DNA of 64,000 bases from DATFRY01 sp035489015 (lineage in GTDB: Bacteria > Myxococcota_A > Polyangia > Haliangiales > Haliangiaceae). The position numbers were made by a program, and so were the translations under genes. The notes beneath the pieces were generated by a model, which saw nothing but the letters and a program-made list of their open reading frames with translations, searched no databases and was not told the origin of the DNA. Position 1 is the first letter of the stretch. The number at the start of each line of letters is the position of its first letter. The stretch spans positions 1 through 64,000 of the forward strand of contig DATHKR010000067.1 in assembly GCA_035489015.1 (NCBI GenBank). Reading direction: 5' to 3'. Shown piece after piece: positions 45,135 to 57,481 of the stretch.

Positions 45135-45425
45135 CTACGGGATCGGCTGCCCGTTCAGCGCGTTCTTCAGGACCTGGCTCGGCTTGAAGGTCAGAACTCG
45201 CCGCGCGGAAATCGTAATCTCTTCCCCCGTCTGCGGATTGCGACCAATGCGCGCCTTCTTCTCGCGGACGACGAAGTTACCGAAACCCGAGATCTTGATC
45301 TTCTCACCGCTCTCGAGGGTCTCCTTGATGCAGTTGAAGACTGTCTCGACGATCTCGGCGGCTTCCTTCTTCGAGAAGCCGCCGACCTTCTCGTACACGG
45401 CCTCGATGATGTCGGCCTTGGTCAT
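45135..45425 (-). CDS. ihfA: integration host factor alpha subunit / HU family
   Basis: A 96-residue DNA-bending protein of the HU/IHF family: MTKADIIEAVYEKVGGFSKKEAAEIVETVFNCIKETLESGEKIKISGFGNFVVREKKARIGRNPQTGEEITISARRVL...; the beta-arm GRNPQTGEEI carries the intercalating Pro. Position downstream of pheT is the conserved ihfA location. ATG 45425 is preferred, since GGAGG lies 9 nt upstream; ATG 45434 would add three residues with a weaker SD. Confidence 0.92.
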   Translation of the reverse strand: MTKADIIEAVYEKVGGFSKKEAAEIVETVFNCIKETLESGEKIKISGFGNFVVREKKARIGRNPQTGEEITISARRVLTFKPSQVLKNALNGQPIP

Positions 45426-45470
45426 CTTCGCCATCCTCCATGACTCCCCGCAGTGAGTTGGACGGTCTCT

Positions 45471-45505
45471 ACTTTACCCCGAGATTGCCATAGTTTGGCT
45501 CGGGG
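45471..45505 (-). promoter_or_regulatory. ihfA leader: -10-like TAAAGT and 7-bp dyad
   Basis: On the minus strand a CCCCGAG/CTCGGGG dyad (45477-45483, 45499-45505) is followed directly by TAAAGTAGAG (TAAAGT at 45471-45476). The same TAAAGTAGAG string precedes the Ser/Thr kinase gene at 52157. A promoter about 40 nt before ihfA is inferred; no -35 is clear. Confidence 0.3.
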
Positions 45506-45534
45506 AGGGGAAGCCCCTGGGCTCCATTCGAGGC

Positions 45535-47991
45535 CTATCGCCGCGTGGCCGCAAGTTTTTCGACCAGGTGGGACACGAGCGCCTCGTGCCGCTGGTCGAC
45601 CTCTCCATCGGTGAGAGTTCTCTCGGAAGAACGGTAGGTTATCGACCAGAGGAGGCCCTTCTTTCCGGCCGGAACTCGCTCTGGATCTCGGTACTCCTCC
45701 AGGACGCGGACCTGCTCGATCAGAGAATCGGCTCGCTCGGCGATGAGATCCCCCACCCGCGCCGCCGGGATCTCCGCAGCCACGAACAGGGACACATCGC
45801 GCGTGACGGCCGGGAAGCGAGGCACCGCGCGCATCTGGCGCGGCGACGGCCGCGGCAGGCGATCGAGATCGAGATCGAAGACGAAGCAAGGTGGCTCGAT
45901 CTCGAAGGCACTCGCCACCGACGGGATGACCTGGCCGACCTCGCCGAGCAACTCACCCTCGGGGGACACGACCCGCGCCGCCACGCCGGGATGTAGATAC
46001 GCGATGTCAGGCGCTGGCTCGAAGCGAAGTCCGCGGGACCACGTGCCCGACTGATCCCCGGCGGCGAGCTCGGCGACGGTCCGTTCGACCGCGCCCTTGG
46101 CGTCGTAGAAGTCGACCTCGGGCCCGGCCGCGAGCCAGCCGGGCCGGTGACCGCACACGATGCCTGCCACCCGCTGCCGCTCGTCCGGCAGCGCGCCGTC
46201 GTCGCCCGGCGCGAACACGCTTCCTATCTCGAACAGCCACACGTCGGCGATGTCGTGCTTGAGGTTACGAGCCAGCGCGGCGAGTAGGTTGGAAAGGAGC
46301 GTGGTCCGCATGACCGACTGCTCGGCCGACATCGGATTGCGCAGCGCCACCATGCGCAGGCGTGGGTCACCGTCGGCGAGGCGAAGCGCGCGGATGCGCG
46401 TCGGCGAGGTGAACCCGAAGGTGATCGCCTCGTTCCAGCCGAGCCCGGTCATGACGCGGCGGATGGCCGCGGGCCGCCCGTCGCTCTCGCCCGACGGTGG
46501 CGCGGCCAGCGGCGGCAGCGTTGCCGGCAGCTGGTCGTAGCCGCGCAGCCGCAGCACCTCCTCGATGAGATCCACCTCGCGGCTGAGGTCGGGTCGGAAG
46601 CTGGGCGCGACCACCCGCAGCTCGTCGCCATCACTCCCGTCGGGCTCGACCTCGAGCCCGAGCCGCCGGAGCGCGGCCGCCGCCTCGTCACGGTGAATCG
46701 CGAACCCGGCCAGCGCCGAGGCCCGACTGGCGCGCAACCGGATCGACCCGCCCGACGGTGGTCGCGGATACGCGTCGATCACGCCGTTCGCCACGCGACC
46801 GCCGCTCAGCTCGGCCATGAGCCGCGCGGCGCGGCGCGAGGCCCGGTCGGCGCCCTCGGCGTCGACGCCGCGCTCGAACCGCTGGGCCGCCTCGGAGTGG
46901 AGGCCGAGCCGGCGCGCGGTGCGGCGCACCGAGCGCGGATCGAACGCGGCCGCCTCCAGCAGCACCCGGCTGGTGTCATCGGCGACCTCGCTGTCCTGGC
47001 CGCCCATGACGCCGGCCAACCCGATCGGCCGGCGTGCGTCGCAGATGAGCAGATCGCCCGGCTCGAGCGCGCGGTCCTGCCCGTCGAGGGTGGTCATGCG
47101 CTCGCCGGCGCGCGCCCGCCGCACCCGGATGTGCCCCTCGGCCACCCCGCGGTGATCGAACGCGTGCAGCGGGTGGCCCAGCTCGAACAGGACGTAGTTG
47201 GTGACGTCGACCAGGTTGCTGATCGGTCGCACCCCCACCGCCTGCAGCCGCCGGCGCAGCCAGCCCGGCGACGGGCCGACCTTCACGCCATCGATGACGC
47301 GGGCGACGTAGCGGGGGCAACCGACCGGATCGTCGATGTCGACCGCGGCCAGGCCCGCCGCGTCGAGCCCAGGGTCGGTCACCGGCGAGAGGTCGATCGC
47401 GCCGGAGGTGAGCCGGCCGCCGACCAGCGCCACCAGCTCGCGCGCCAGCCCGAGGTGACCGAGCGTGTCCGGCCGGTTGGCCGGCGCCGAGATCTCGAGG
47501 ATCGCGTCGGTGAGGTGAAGCGCGTCCTGCGCGCTCGCGCCGGGCGGCCCGGCCGCCTCGGCTCCGACCAGCACCGCGATGCCACCGGAGTCGTCGCCGA
47601 TGCCGAGCTCCTTCTCGGAGCAGAGCATGCCGGCCGACTCGACCCCCTTCAGCGGCCGCACGCCGATCTCGAGCCCGCCTGGCAGCCGCGCGCCCGGCCT
47701 GGCCCAGAGGACTCGCCCACCCGGCCGCGGCACGTTGGGCGCGCCGCACACCACGCGGGTGATGGGCCCGCCGGCCTGGTCGATGACATCGACGACGGTC
47801 AGCCGGTCGGCGCGCGGATGACGCTCGGCCGCGACCACCTCGGCCACCACCACGCCGGAGAAGCCGCCGCCGAGGCGCTCGATCGCCTCGACCTCGAGGC
47901 CGGCTCCGGTCAGGAGCGCGGCCCCCTCGTCGGCGCCGACCTCGCGGTCCAGCTCACAGAGCTCGAGCAGCCATGACCAGAGCGCGCGCAT
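45535..47991 (-). CDS. pheT: phenylalanyl-tRNA synthetase beta subunit
   Basis: An 818-residue subunit of the alpha2beta2 synthetase. The N-terminal EMAP/tRNA-binding domain (VVVAEVVAAERHPRADRLTVVDV, about 47-70), the B3/B4 editing region, B5 domain and the C-terminal ferredoxin-like anticodon-binding domain (RAVPRFPAVTRDVSLFVAAEI) are all in order. Length is normal. It follows pheS by 5 bp and is part of the infC-rpmI-rplT-pheST-ihfA arrangement known from many bacteria. Confidence 0.96.
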   Translation of the reverse strand: MRALWSWLLELCELDREVGADEGAALLTGAGLEVEAIERLGGGFSGVVVAEVVAAERHPRADRLTVVDVIDQAGGPITRVVCGAPNVPRPGGRVLWARPGARLPGGLEIGVRPLKGVESAGMLCSEKELGIGDDSGGIAVLVGAEAAGPPGASAQDALHLTDAILEISAPANRPDTLGHLGLARELVALVGGRLTSGAIDLSPVTDPGLDAAGLAAVDIDDPVGCPRYVARVIDGVKVGPSPGWLRRRLQAVGVRPISNLVDVTNYVLFELGHPLHAFDHRGVAEGHIRVRRARAGERMTTLDGQDRALEPGDLLICDARRPIGLAGVMGGQDSEVADDTSRVLLEAAAFDPRSVRRTARRLGLHSEAAQRFERGVDAEGADRASRRAARLMAELSGGRVANGVIDAYPRPPSGGSIRLRASRASALAGFAIHRDEAAAALRRLGLEVEPDGSDGDELRVVAPSFRPDLSREVDLIEEVLRLRGYDQLPATLPPLAAPPSGESDGRPAAIRRVMTGLGWNEAITFGFTSPTRIRALRLADGDPRLRMVALRNPMSAEQSVMRTTLLSNLLAALARNLKHDIADVWLFEIGSVFAPGDDGALPDERQRVAGIVCGHRPGWLAAGPEVDFYDAKGAVERTVAELAAGDQSGTWSRGLRFEPAPDIAYLHPGVAARVVSPEGELLGEVGQVIPSVASAFEIEPPCFVFDLDLDRLPRPSPRQMRAVPRFPAVTRDVSLFVAAEIPAARVGDLIAERADSLIEQVRVLEEYRDPERVPAGKKGLLWSITYRSSERTLTDGEVDQRHEALVSHLVEKLAATRR

Positions 47992-47997
47992 CGGCCG

Positions 47998-49032
<1,035 letters not shown>

Positions 49033-49060
49033 CGGAGCGGTCGTGGCAGCGCCCAGTCGC

Positions 49061-49408
49061 TCAGGCGACGGCGCTGGAGACGATGGCCTGGAACGTCGCT
49101 GGATCGCTGATCGCGATCTCGGCCAGCATCTTGCGGTTGAGCTCGATGTCGCTCTTCTTGAGCGCGCCGATCAGCTTGGAGTAGCTGTGACCGAGCGGGC
49201 GAACAGCGGCGTTGATCCTGACCACCCAGAGCCGCCGGAAGTCGCGCTTTCGCTTCTTCCGGTTGCGGTACATGTGCATCCACGCGTGCTGGAGCGTCTC
49301 CATCGCGATCGCGTGGCACGAGTGGCGCTTGCCGCGATAGCCCGAGGCCGCCTTCAGGACTCTGTTGCGGCGGCGGCGGGCCTTGAAACCTCGTTTGGCG
49401 CGGGGCAT
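49061..49408 (-). CDS. rplT: 50S ribosomal protein L20
   Basis: 115 residues, full length (MPRAKRGFKARRRRNRVLKAASGYRGKR...). It binds 23S rRNA early in 50S assembly and, in several bacteria, represses its own operon. The third gene of infC-rpmI-rplT. Confidence 0.97.
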   Translation of the reverse strand: MPRAKRGFKARRRRNRVLKAASGYRGKRHSCHAIAMETLQHAWMHMYRNRKKRKRDFRRLWVVRINAAVRPLGHSYSKLIGALKKSDIELNRKMLAEIAISDPATFQAIVSSAVA

Positions 49409-49460
49409 CTCTGTCTCTCTTCCTTACCTGGCTCTGCTGCGTACTGCTGGCTGGCGCGGT

Positions 49461-49658
49461 TCAGGCGTAGGGCAGCATGGCGCGGATCTGGTGCTCCTGC
49501 GTCTCGTGCACCATCGCGGTCCCGCGCAGCTGACGCTTCCGCTTCTGCGACTTCTTGGTGAGGATGTGTCGCTTGCCCTGCTGGGAGCGCTTGAACCTGC
49601 CGGTCGCGGTGGCGCGGAACCGCTTCTTGGCCGCGGACTTGGTTTTCATCTTCGGCAT
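49461..49658 (-). CDS. rpmI: 50S ribosomal protein L35
   Basis: 65 residues, full length (MPKMKTKSAAKKRFRATATGRFKRSQQGKRHILTKKSQKRKRQLRG...). A basic 50S protein. It lies between infC and rplT; the 42-nt spacer to infC holds a run of seven T on the minus strand just after the infC stop. Confidence 0.97.
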   Translation of the reverse strand: MPKMKTKSAAKKRFRATATGRFKRSQQGKRHILTKKSQKRKRQLRGTAMVHETQEHQIRAMLPYA

Positions 49659-49700
49659 GAGGGCGTGTATCTTCCAGAGGGCAAGAAAAAAAGCAAGGGG

Positions 49701-50390
49701 TTACTCGAGACTCTCGGGCGGTGGCGTCGGCGCCTGATCGCCCATCCCCGGAGCCGCCGGCTGGACCGGTCCCGTGCCGGGCATCCCCGGCCCCGTCGCG
49801 GTCGGCGGCTTGACCCGGCGGACCAGGCCAGCGCGCGGTCCCAGGATCATCATCATGCGCTTGCCCTCGAGGCTGGGCCTCACCTCGACCGAGGCGATGT
49901 CCTGGGTCGCGTCCACGACGCGGTTGAGGACGGCCACCCCTGTCTCGGGGTGCACGATCTCGCGACCGCGGAACACGATGACCAGGCGGCACTTGTTCCC
50001 CTCCTCCAGGAACCGGCGCACGTGCTTCACCTTGAAGTCCATGTCGTGCTGCTCGGTCTTGGGGCGGAACTTGATCTCCTTCAGCTCCATGGAGGAGGCG
50101 TGCTTGCGGGCCTGCTTCTGCTTCTTCGACTGCTCGTACTTGAAGCGCCCGTAGTCCATGATCCGGCAGACCGGCGGGCTCGAACGCGCCGCGATCTCGA
50201 CCAGATCGAGCCCCTTCTCCTCGGCCAGGCGCAGCGCCTCGTCACGCGTCAGGATCCCGAGCTGGGTCCCGTCGTCCAGGACGACGCGCACCTCCGGGAC
50301 GCGGATCCGATGATTGACGCGGTACTGGTCGCGCGGACGGCGATCCCTGTCTCCCCCCTTGGGGCCTCCTCCTGGCGGTGGTGGGCGAAT
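49701..50390 (-). CDS. infC: translation initiation factor IF-3 with AUU start
   Basis: 229 residues. IF3 monitors start-codon fidelity on the 30S subunit. The IF3 core (YRVNHRIRVPEVRVVLDDGTQLGILTRDEAL...VCRIMDYGRFKYEQSK...VKEIKFRP-like ELKEIKFRPKTEQHD) is complete. No ATG or GTG gives the family N-terminus: GTG 50291 truncates it. ATT 50390 has a perfect AGGAGG 8 nt upstream, and non-AUG starts are the rule for infC (AUU in E. coli, AUC in Myxococcus dsg). A 40-residue Pro/Ala/Gly C-terminal extension (about 190-229) follows the core, as in Dsg. Confidence 0.93.
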   Translation of the reverse strand: MRPPPPGGGPKGGDRDRRPRDQYRVNHRIRVPEVRVVLDDGTQLGILTRDEALRLAEEKGLDLVEIAARSSPPVCRIMDYGRFKYEQSKKQKQARKHASSMELKEIKFRPKTEQHDMDFKVKHVRRFLEEGNKCRLVIVFRGREIVHPETGVAVLNRVVDATQDIASVEVRPSLEGKRMMMILGPRAGLVRRVKPPTATGPGMPGTGPVQPAAPGMGDQAPTPPPESLE

Positions 50391-50398
50391 GGCAGCTT

Positions 50399-50404
50399 CC
50401 TCCT
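50399..50404 (-). promoter_or_regulatory. Shine-Dalgarno AGGAGG of infC
   Basis: A perfect AGGAGG, 8 nt before ATT 50390, on the minus strand. It decides the non-canonical start codon. Confidence 0.8.
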
Positions 50405-50575
50405 GAATCAGTGGACGGACGGCGAACGCAGAGCTCCGCCGTGCGACGCTCGGACTGACTGTCCGGGCCGCCTCGGCGGAGTTGCCACGCGCTCAAGAGA
50501 CATCGCCAGCTTCGAGCGCACGAGGCGCCACGAGCGGGGCAATGTCGTCGACGCGTACGGCAGTGGTATTGCTCG

Positions 50576-50647
<72 letters not shown>

Positions 50648-50777
50648 TCGGGGATCCGCATGAGAGCGGATTTCTTATTCCGCGGCGCGGTCCCTGTCAA
50701 GCGGCTGACCCCCCTTCCCCGACCGGACCTCGGCGCGCCCGGAGTCATCCTGGGGGCATCGCGGGGTCCCGCCCGCG

Positions 50778-50783
50778 TAGAAT
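50778..50783 (+). promoter_or_regulatory. -10-like hexamer TAGAAT before the second ABC1 gene
   Basis: TAGAAT (5 of 6 to consensus) ends 9 nt before ATG 50793; the intervening bases are pyrimidine-rich with no SD. Confidence 0.4.
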
Positions 50784-50792
50784 CCGCCCCTC

Positions 50793-52067
50793 ATGTACCT
50801 CCTCGGGTTCGCGCTGCGCGGGCCGTGGGTGACCCTGCTGGTCGCGGGTCACCTCCTGGTCTGGCTCGGCGGCTGGCTGGCGCTCCTCGCCACCGGCCGG
50901 GGCAAGCCGCGCCGGCAGGCCTGGTTCGCCTCCCGGCTGTGCGCCCTCATCCGCGGGCTCGGCGCCACCTACGTGAAGGTCGGGCAGATCATGAGCACGC
51001 GCCCGGATCTGCTGCCGCCCCACATCGTGCGCGAGCTCGAGACCCTGCAGGACGACGTCGGCGGGTTCGCCTATCGCGGCGTCGCGCGCACGTTCCGCGA
51101 GGACTTCGGGCGGCCGCCCGAGGAGGTGTTCGCCCGCTTCGAGCGCGCCCCGATCGCGAGCGCGTCGGTGGCCCAGGTTCACCGCGCGGTCCTGGCCGAC
51201 GGGCGCGAGGTCGCGGTGAAGGTGCGGCGACCGCGCGTCGAGCAGATCGTCTCGTTCGATCTCGCGGTGATGCGCCTGTTCGCACGCGCGGTCGCGCTGG
51301 TCCCGTCGTTCCGGCTGCTGGCGCCCGTCGAGAGCGTGGACGAGTTCGGGCACGCCATCCGGACCCAGATCGACCTCCGGGTCGAGGCCGACAACAACCG
51401 CCGCTTCCGCGCCAACTTCGCCGGCGACGACGACGTGGAGCTGCCCGAGCTCCACCCGGCGCTGTGCTCGAGCCGGGTCCTGACCATGAGCTTCGTGCGG
51501 GGGGTGAAGCTCTCCGAGCACCGCAAGGTCGGCGCCGACCCGACCCGGCTGGCCCGGATCGGGTTCCGCCTGCTGCTCCGGATGGTGTTCGAGCACGGCT
51601 TCGTCCACGCCGACCTCCACCCGGGCAACATCCTGGTCACGCCGCGCGGCACGGTCGCGCTGCTCGACCTGGGCCTGACCGCCGAGCTGGACGAGCACCA
51701 CCGGCGCATCTTCGCGCTCTACTTCGCCGCGTGGGCCCAGGGAGACGGCGCGACCATGGCGCGCCTCATGGCCGAGTTCTCGCCCAGCGCCGCGGTGGCC
51801 GACTACCCGAGCTATCAGGCGGACATCGAGAGCTTCGTGGCCCGCTACCACGGCAAGGCGCTGGGCGAGGTCGCGGTCTCCCAGGTGGTGTTCGACATGA
51901 TGGGGATCCTCCGCCGCCACCGGGTCCGGGTGAACGCCACGTTCACGATGGTCAACATCGCGATCGCGGTCACGGAAGGGATCGGCAAGCAGCTCGACCC
52001 GCGGCTCGACCTGCTCCACGAGGCGCTCCCGTTCTTCGCCCGGCTCCAGGCCGAGGCCCGACTTTGA
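50793..52067 (+). CDS. ABC1/UbiB-family atypical kinase (second copy)
   Basis: A 424-residue protein with a hydrophobic N-terminus (MYLLGFALRGPWVTLLVAGHLLVWLGGWLALL) and an ABC1 domain: YVKVGQIMSTRPDLLP (KxGQ), ASASVAQVHRAVL (Ala-rich loop), VKVRRP, FVHADLHPGNILV and LLDLGLTAEL. This set is closer to the classic UbiB consensus (STRPDLLP) than the gene at 38484. It likely supports quinone or lipid metabolism at the membrane. A 6-bp hairpin lies 20 bp after the stop. Confidence 0.89.
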   Translation: MYLLGFALRGPWVTLLVAGHLLVWLGGWLALLATGRGKPRRQAWFASRLCALIRGLGATYVKVGQIMSTRPDLLPPHIVRELETLQDDVGGFAYRGVARTFREDFGRPPEEVFARFERAPIASASVAQVHRAVLADGREVAVKVRRPRVEQIVSFDLAVMRLFARAVALVPSFRLLAPVESVDEFGHAIRTQIDLRVEADNNRRFRANFAGDDDVELPELHPALCSSRVLTMSFVRGVKLSEHRKVGADPTRLARIGFRLLLRMVFEHGFVHADLHPGNILVTPRGTVALLDLGLTAELDEHHRRIFALYFAAWAQGDGATMARLMAEFSPSAAVADYPSYQADIESFVARYHGKALGEVAVSQVVFDMMGILRRHRVRVNATFTMVNIAIAVTEGIGKQLDPRLDLLHEALPFFARLQAEARL

Positions 52068-52087
52068 CCCAGGCATCCCTCGGGCCC

Positions 52088-52103
52088 ACCACGGGGTCGT
52101 GGT
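52088..52103 (+). terminator. short hairpin after the ABC1 gene
   Basis: ACCACG/CGTGGT with a 4-nt loop, 20 bp downstream of the stop. No T-tract; weak. Confidence 0.35.
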
Positions 52104-52132
52104 AATCGGATCATGGACCGTGACGGTGCGAG

Positions 52133-52162
52133 TTGCCGACCCGGTCACGAGCTGTCTAAAGT
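52133..52162 (+). promoter_or_regulatory. sigma70-like promoter of the kinase gene
   Basis: TTGCCG (52133-52138), 18-nt spacer and TAAAGT (52157-52162). Predicted start near 52170, leader of about 90 nt. The leader holds a CTGACA-TCTC-TGTCAG dyad (52221-52236), a possible operator. Confidence 0.35.
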
Positions 52163-52258
52163 AGAGCAGTTAGACTCGATTCCGCGCTCACCGTTCGGCA
52201 GTCGAACGCCGGCCGGGAGCCTGACATCTCTGTCAGCGGGGTTCCGGAAGCGAGACCG

Positions 52259-54102
<1,844 letters not shown>

Positions 54103-54115
<13 letters not shown>

Positions 54116-54978
54116 TCCGGCTGCTCGTGTTCCTCGCAGCTCTCGGCGCGCTCTCCCCCCGGCCCGCCGATGCGTCCCCGTCCAAGGAGTTCGTCGAGGC
54201 GCGCACGGTGTTCCGGGCCGGGCAGTACTCGGAGGCGATCGCGCTGTTCAACGGGCTGCTCTACCCGACCAGCCAGCTGTCCGACCAGCAGGAGCTGGCC
54301 GACGCGCACCTGCTCCTGGCGGTCTGCTACTACGAGACCGGCAAGCGCGAGTTCGCGGTGCGCGAGTTCGAGGAGGCGCTCGCGCTCCGGCCCGACCTCC
54401 ACATCGAGGCGTTCGGGTTCTCGCGCCCGGCCACCGAGTTCCTCGGCAATCGCAAGCAGGAGATCGAGCGGCGCGCGCAAGCGGCGGCCGAGCGGCTGCG
54501 CATGGCGCGCGAGCGGCAGCGGCTGATCGCGGCGGTCAACCGGCTGAAGGTCAAGGAGCGGCCCAACATCCTGCTCAACCTGGTCCCGTTCGGGGTCGGG
54601 CAGTTCCAGAACGGCGAGAGCGGGCGGGCGCTGTTCTTCGGCCTGACCGAGGTGGTGCTGGGCGGCGCGTCGTTCGCGATGTGGGCCTACCAGCTGCGCT
54701 ACGCCAACGGGCTGGTCCCGCCCGACGAGGTCGACACGGTGCGCACTGTCCAGGTTCTCCAGGTCACCACCGGCACCCTGTGCATCGGCGTCATGAGCTG
54801 GGGGATCATCGACGCGTTCCTGCGCTACAAGGGGGCGCGGTTCCGCGCGCTCACCCCCGAGGAGAAGAGGGAGTACATGAAGCAGGTCGGGGCCGAACCG
54901 CCGGCCAGGAGCTCCTTTCGCCTCACCCCCACCATCTCGCCCGACGCCGCCGGCGCGGCGCTGTCATGGGAGTTCTGA
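54103..54978 (+). CDS. exported TPR-type membrane protein
   Basis: A 291-residue protein. GTG 54103 (AAGGA 6 nt upstream) overlaps the kinase gene by 13 bp and gives a signal peptide (MPALIRLLVFLAALGALSPRPADA). TPR-like helices (about 27-105, KEFVEARTVFRAGQYSEAIALFNGLL...YYETGKREFAVREFEEALALRP) are followed by a charged coiled coil (about 118-145) and two transmembrane helices (about 165-190 and 215-235). Its C-terminus abuts the next start directly (TGA then ATG). It may couple the kinase's envelope signal; no family name recognised. Confidence 0.75.
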
Positions 54979-56766
<1,788 letters not shown>

Positions 56767-56909
56767 TGACCAGGCCGGTCGACGGGTCGGGGCCGGCGTC
56801 CGGAAGTGTCCGGCGCGGGGAGCGGCCATGACGCCGATGTCTTGGTTCCGTGGATGCTTCACCGACCCTGCAACGCACAAGTCGGCGTCTCGATTGGGTT
56901 TGCGGCGGG

Positions 56910-56925
56910 TGGCACGGCTTCTGCT
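56910..56925 (+). promoter_or_regulatory. sigma54-like -24/-12 promoter
   Basis: TGGCACGGCTTCTGCT matches the TGGCACG-N4-TTGCW consensus at 11 of 12 defined positions, with the required GG-N10-GC spacing. It lies between the sigma54 activator and the lipoprotein pair. The predicted start (about 56936) is only about 6 nt before ATG 56942. The same bases include an extended -10-like TGCTACCCT, so a sigma70 reading cannot be excluded. Confidence 0.45.
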
Positions 56926-56941
56926 ACCCTCTGGCAGCAGG

Positions 56942-57481
56942 ATGTCCGGGGTGCTACTCGTGGGGGCCCTCGCCAGCCCGACTGGGCTGGGCTGCGTACT
57001 GCCGGCCGATCTGGAGCCAGCCGGCGCCGACGCGGGGGCCAGCTCGCCGCCGATCATCCTGTCGGCCACGCCCCCCGAGATCTACGCGTTTCCCGGCCCG
57101 ATCGTCGTCAACCGCGAGGACAGCCAGGTGATGGTCCTCGACGCGGTCGACAACGACGTGGGCGACTCTCTCTTCGTCAAGCTGTACATCGACTACGGCC
57201 GCCCCGACGCGCAGCCGCCCTACGGCGACTGCCAGGCCGCCCCCGACGCGAGCGGATCGCGCGAGCGCACCATCCGGTGCCAGACCAACGCGCTCTGCAA
57301 CCCGATCGACGACGAGGACCGCGGCAATCACGTGCTGGAGGCGATGATCGCCGACCGGCCGTTCCTGCCCGACGCCGACCCCGAGGCGTTCGGACAGCCT
57401 CCGTTCCGCGCGCTGGCGGACTGGCCCCGGGCCGGCTACTCGCTGCGCAGCTGGGTCATGCAGTGCTCGGCCAGCCAATGA
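56942..57481 (+). CDS. lipoprotein, function unknown
   Basis: A 179-residue protein with a short signal peptide and lipobox-like end (MSGVLLVGALASPTGLGC). The mature part is beta-rich with Cys pairs (YGDCQAAPD, TIRCQTNALCNPID, WVMQCSASQ). No family recognised. The frame is open to ATG 56828, but the sigma54-like promoter lies inside that extension, so 56942 is preferred. The stop overlaps the next gene's ATG (ATGA), so the two lipoproteins are made together. Confidence 0.68.
   Translation: MSGVLLVGALASPTGLGCVLPADLEPAGADAGASSPPIILSATPPEIYAFPGPIVVNREDSQVMVLDAVDNDVGDSLFVKLYIDYGRPDAQPPYGDCQAAPDASGSRERTIRCQTNALCNPIDDEDRGNHVLEAMIADRPFLPDADPEAFGQPPFRALADWPRAGYSLRSWVMQCSASQ

Noticed and set aside
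49659..49700. Run of seven T after infC as an intrinsic terminator
   Set aside because: No stable stem precedes it, and rpmI and rplT are expected to be co-transcribed with infC.
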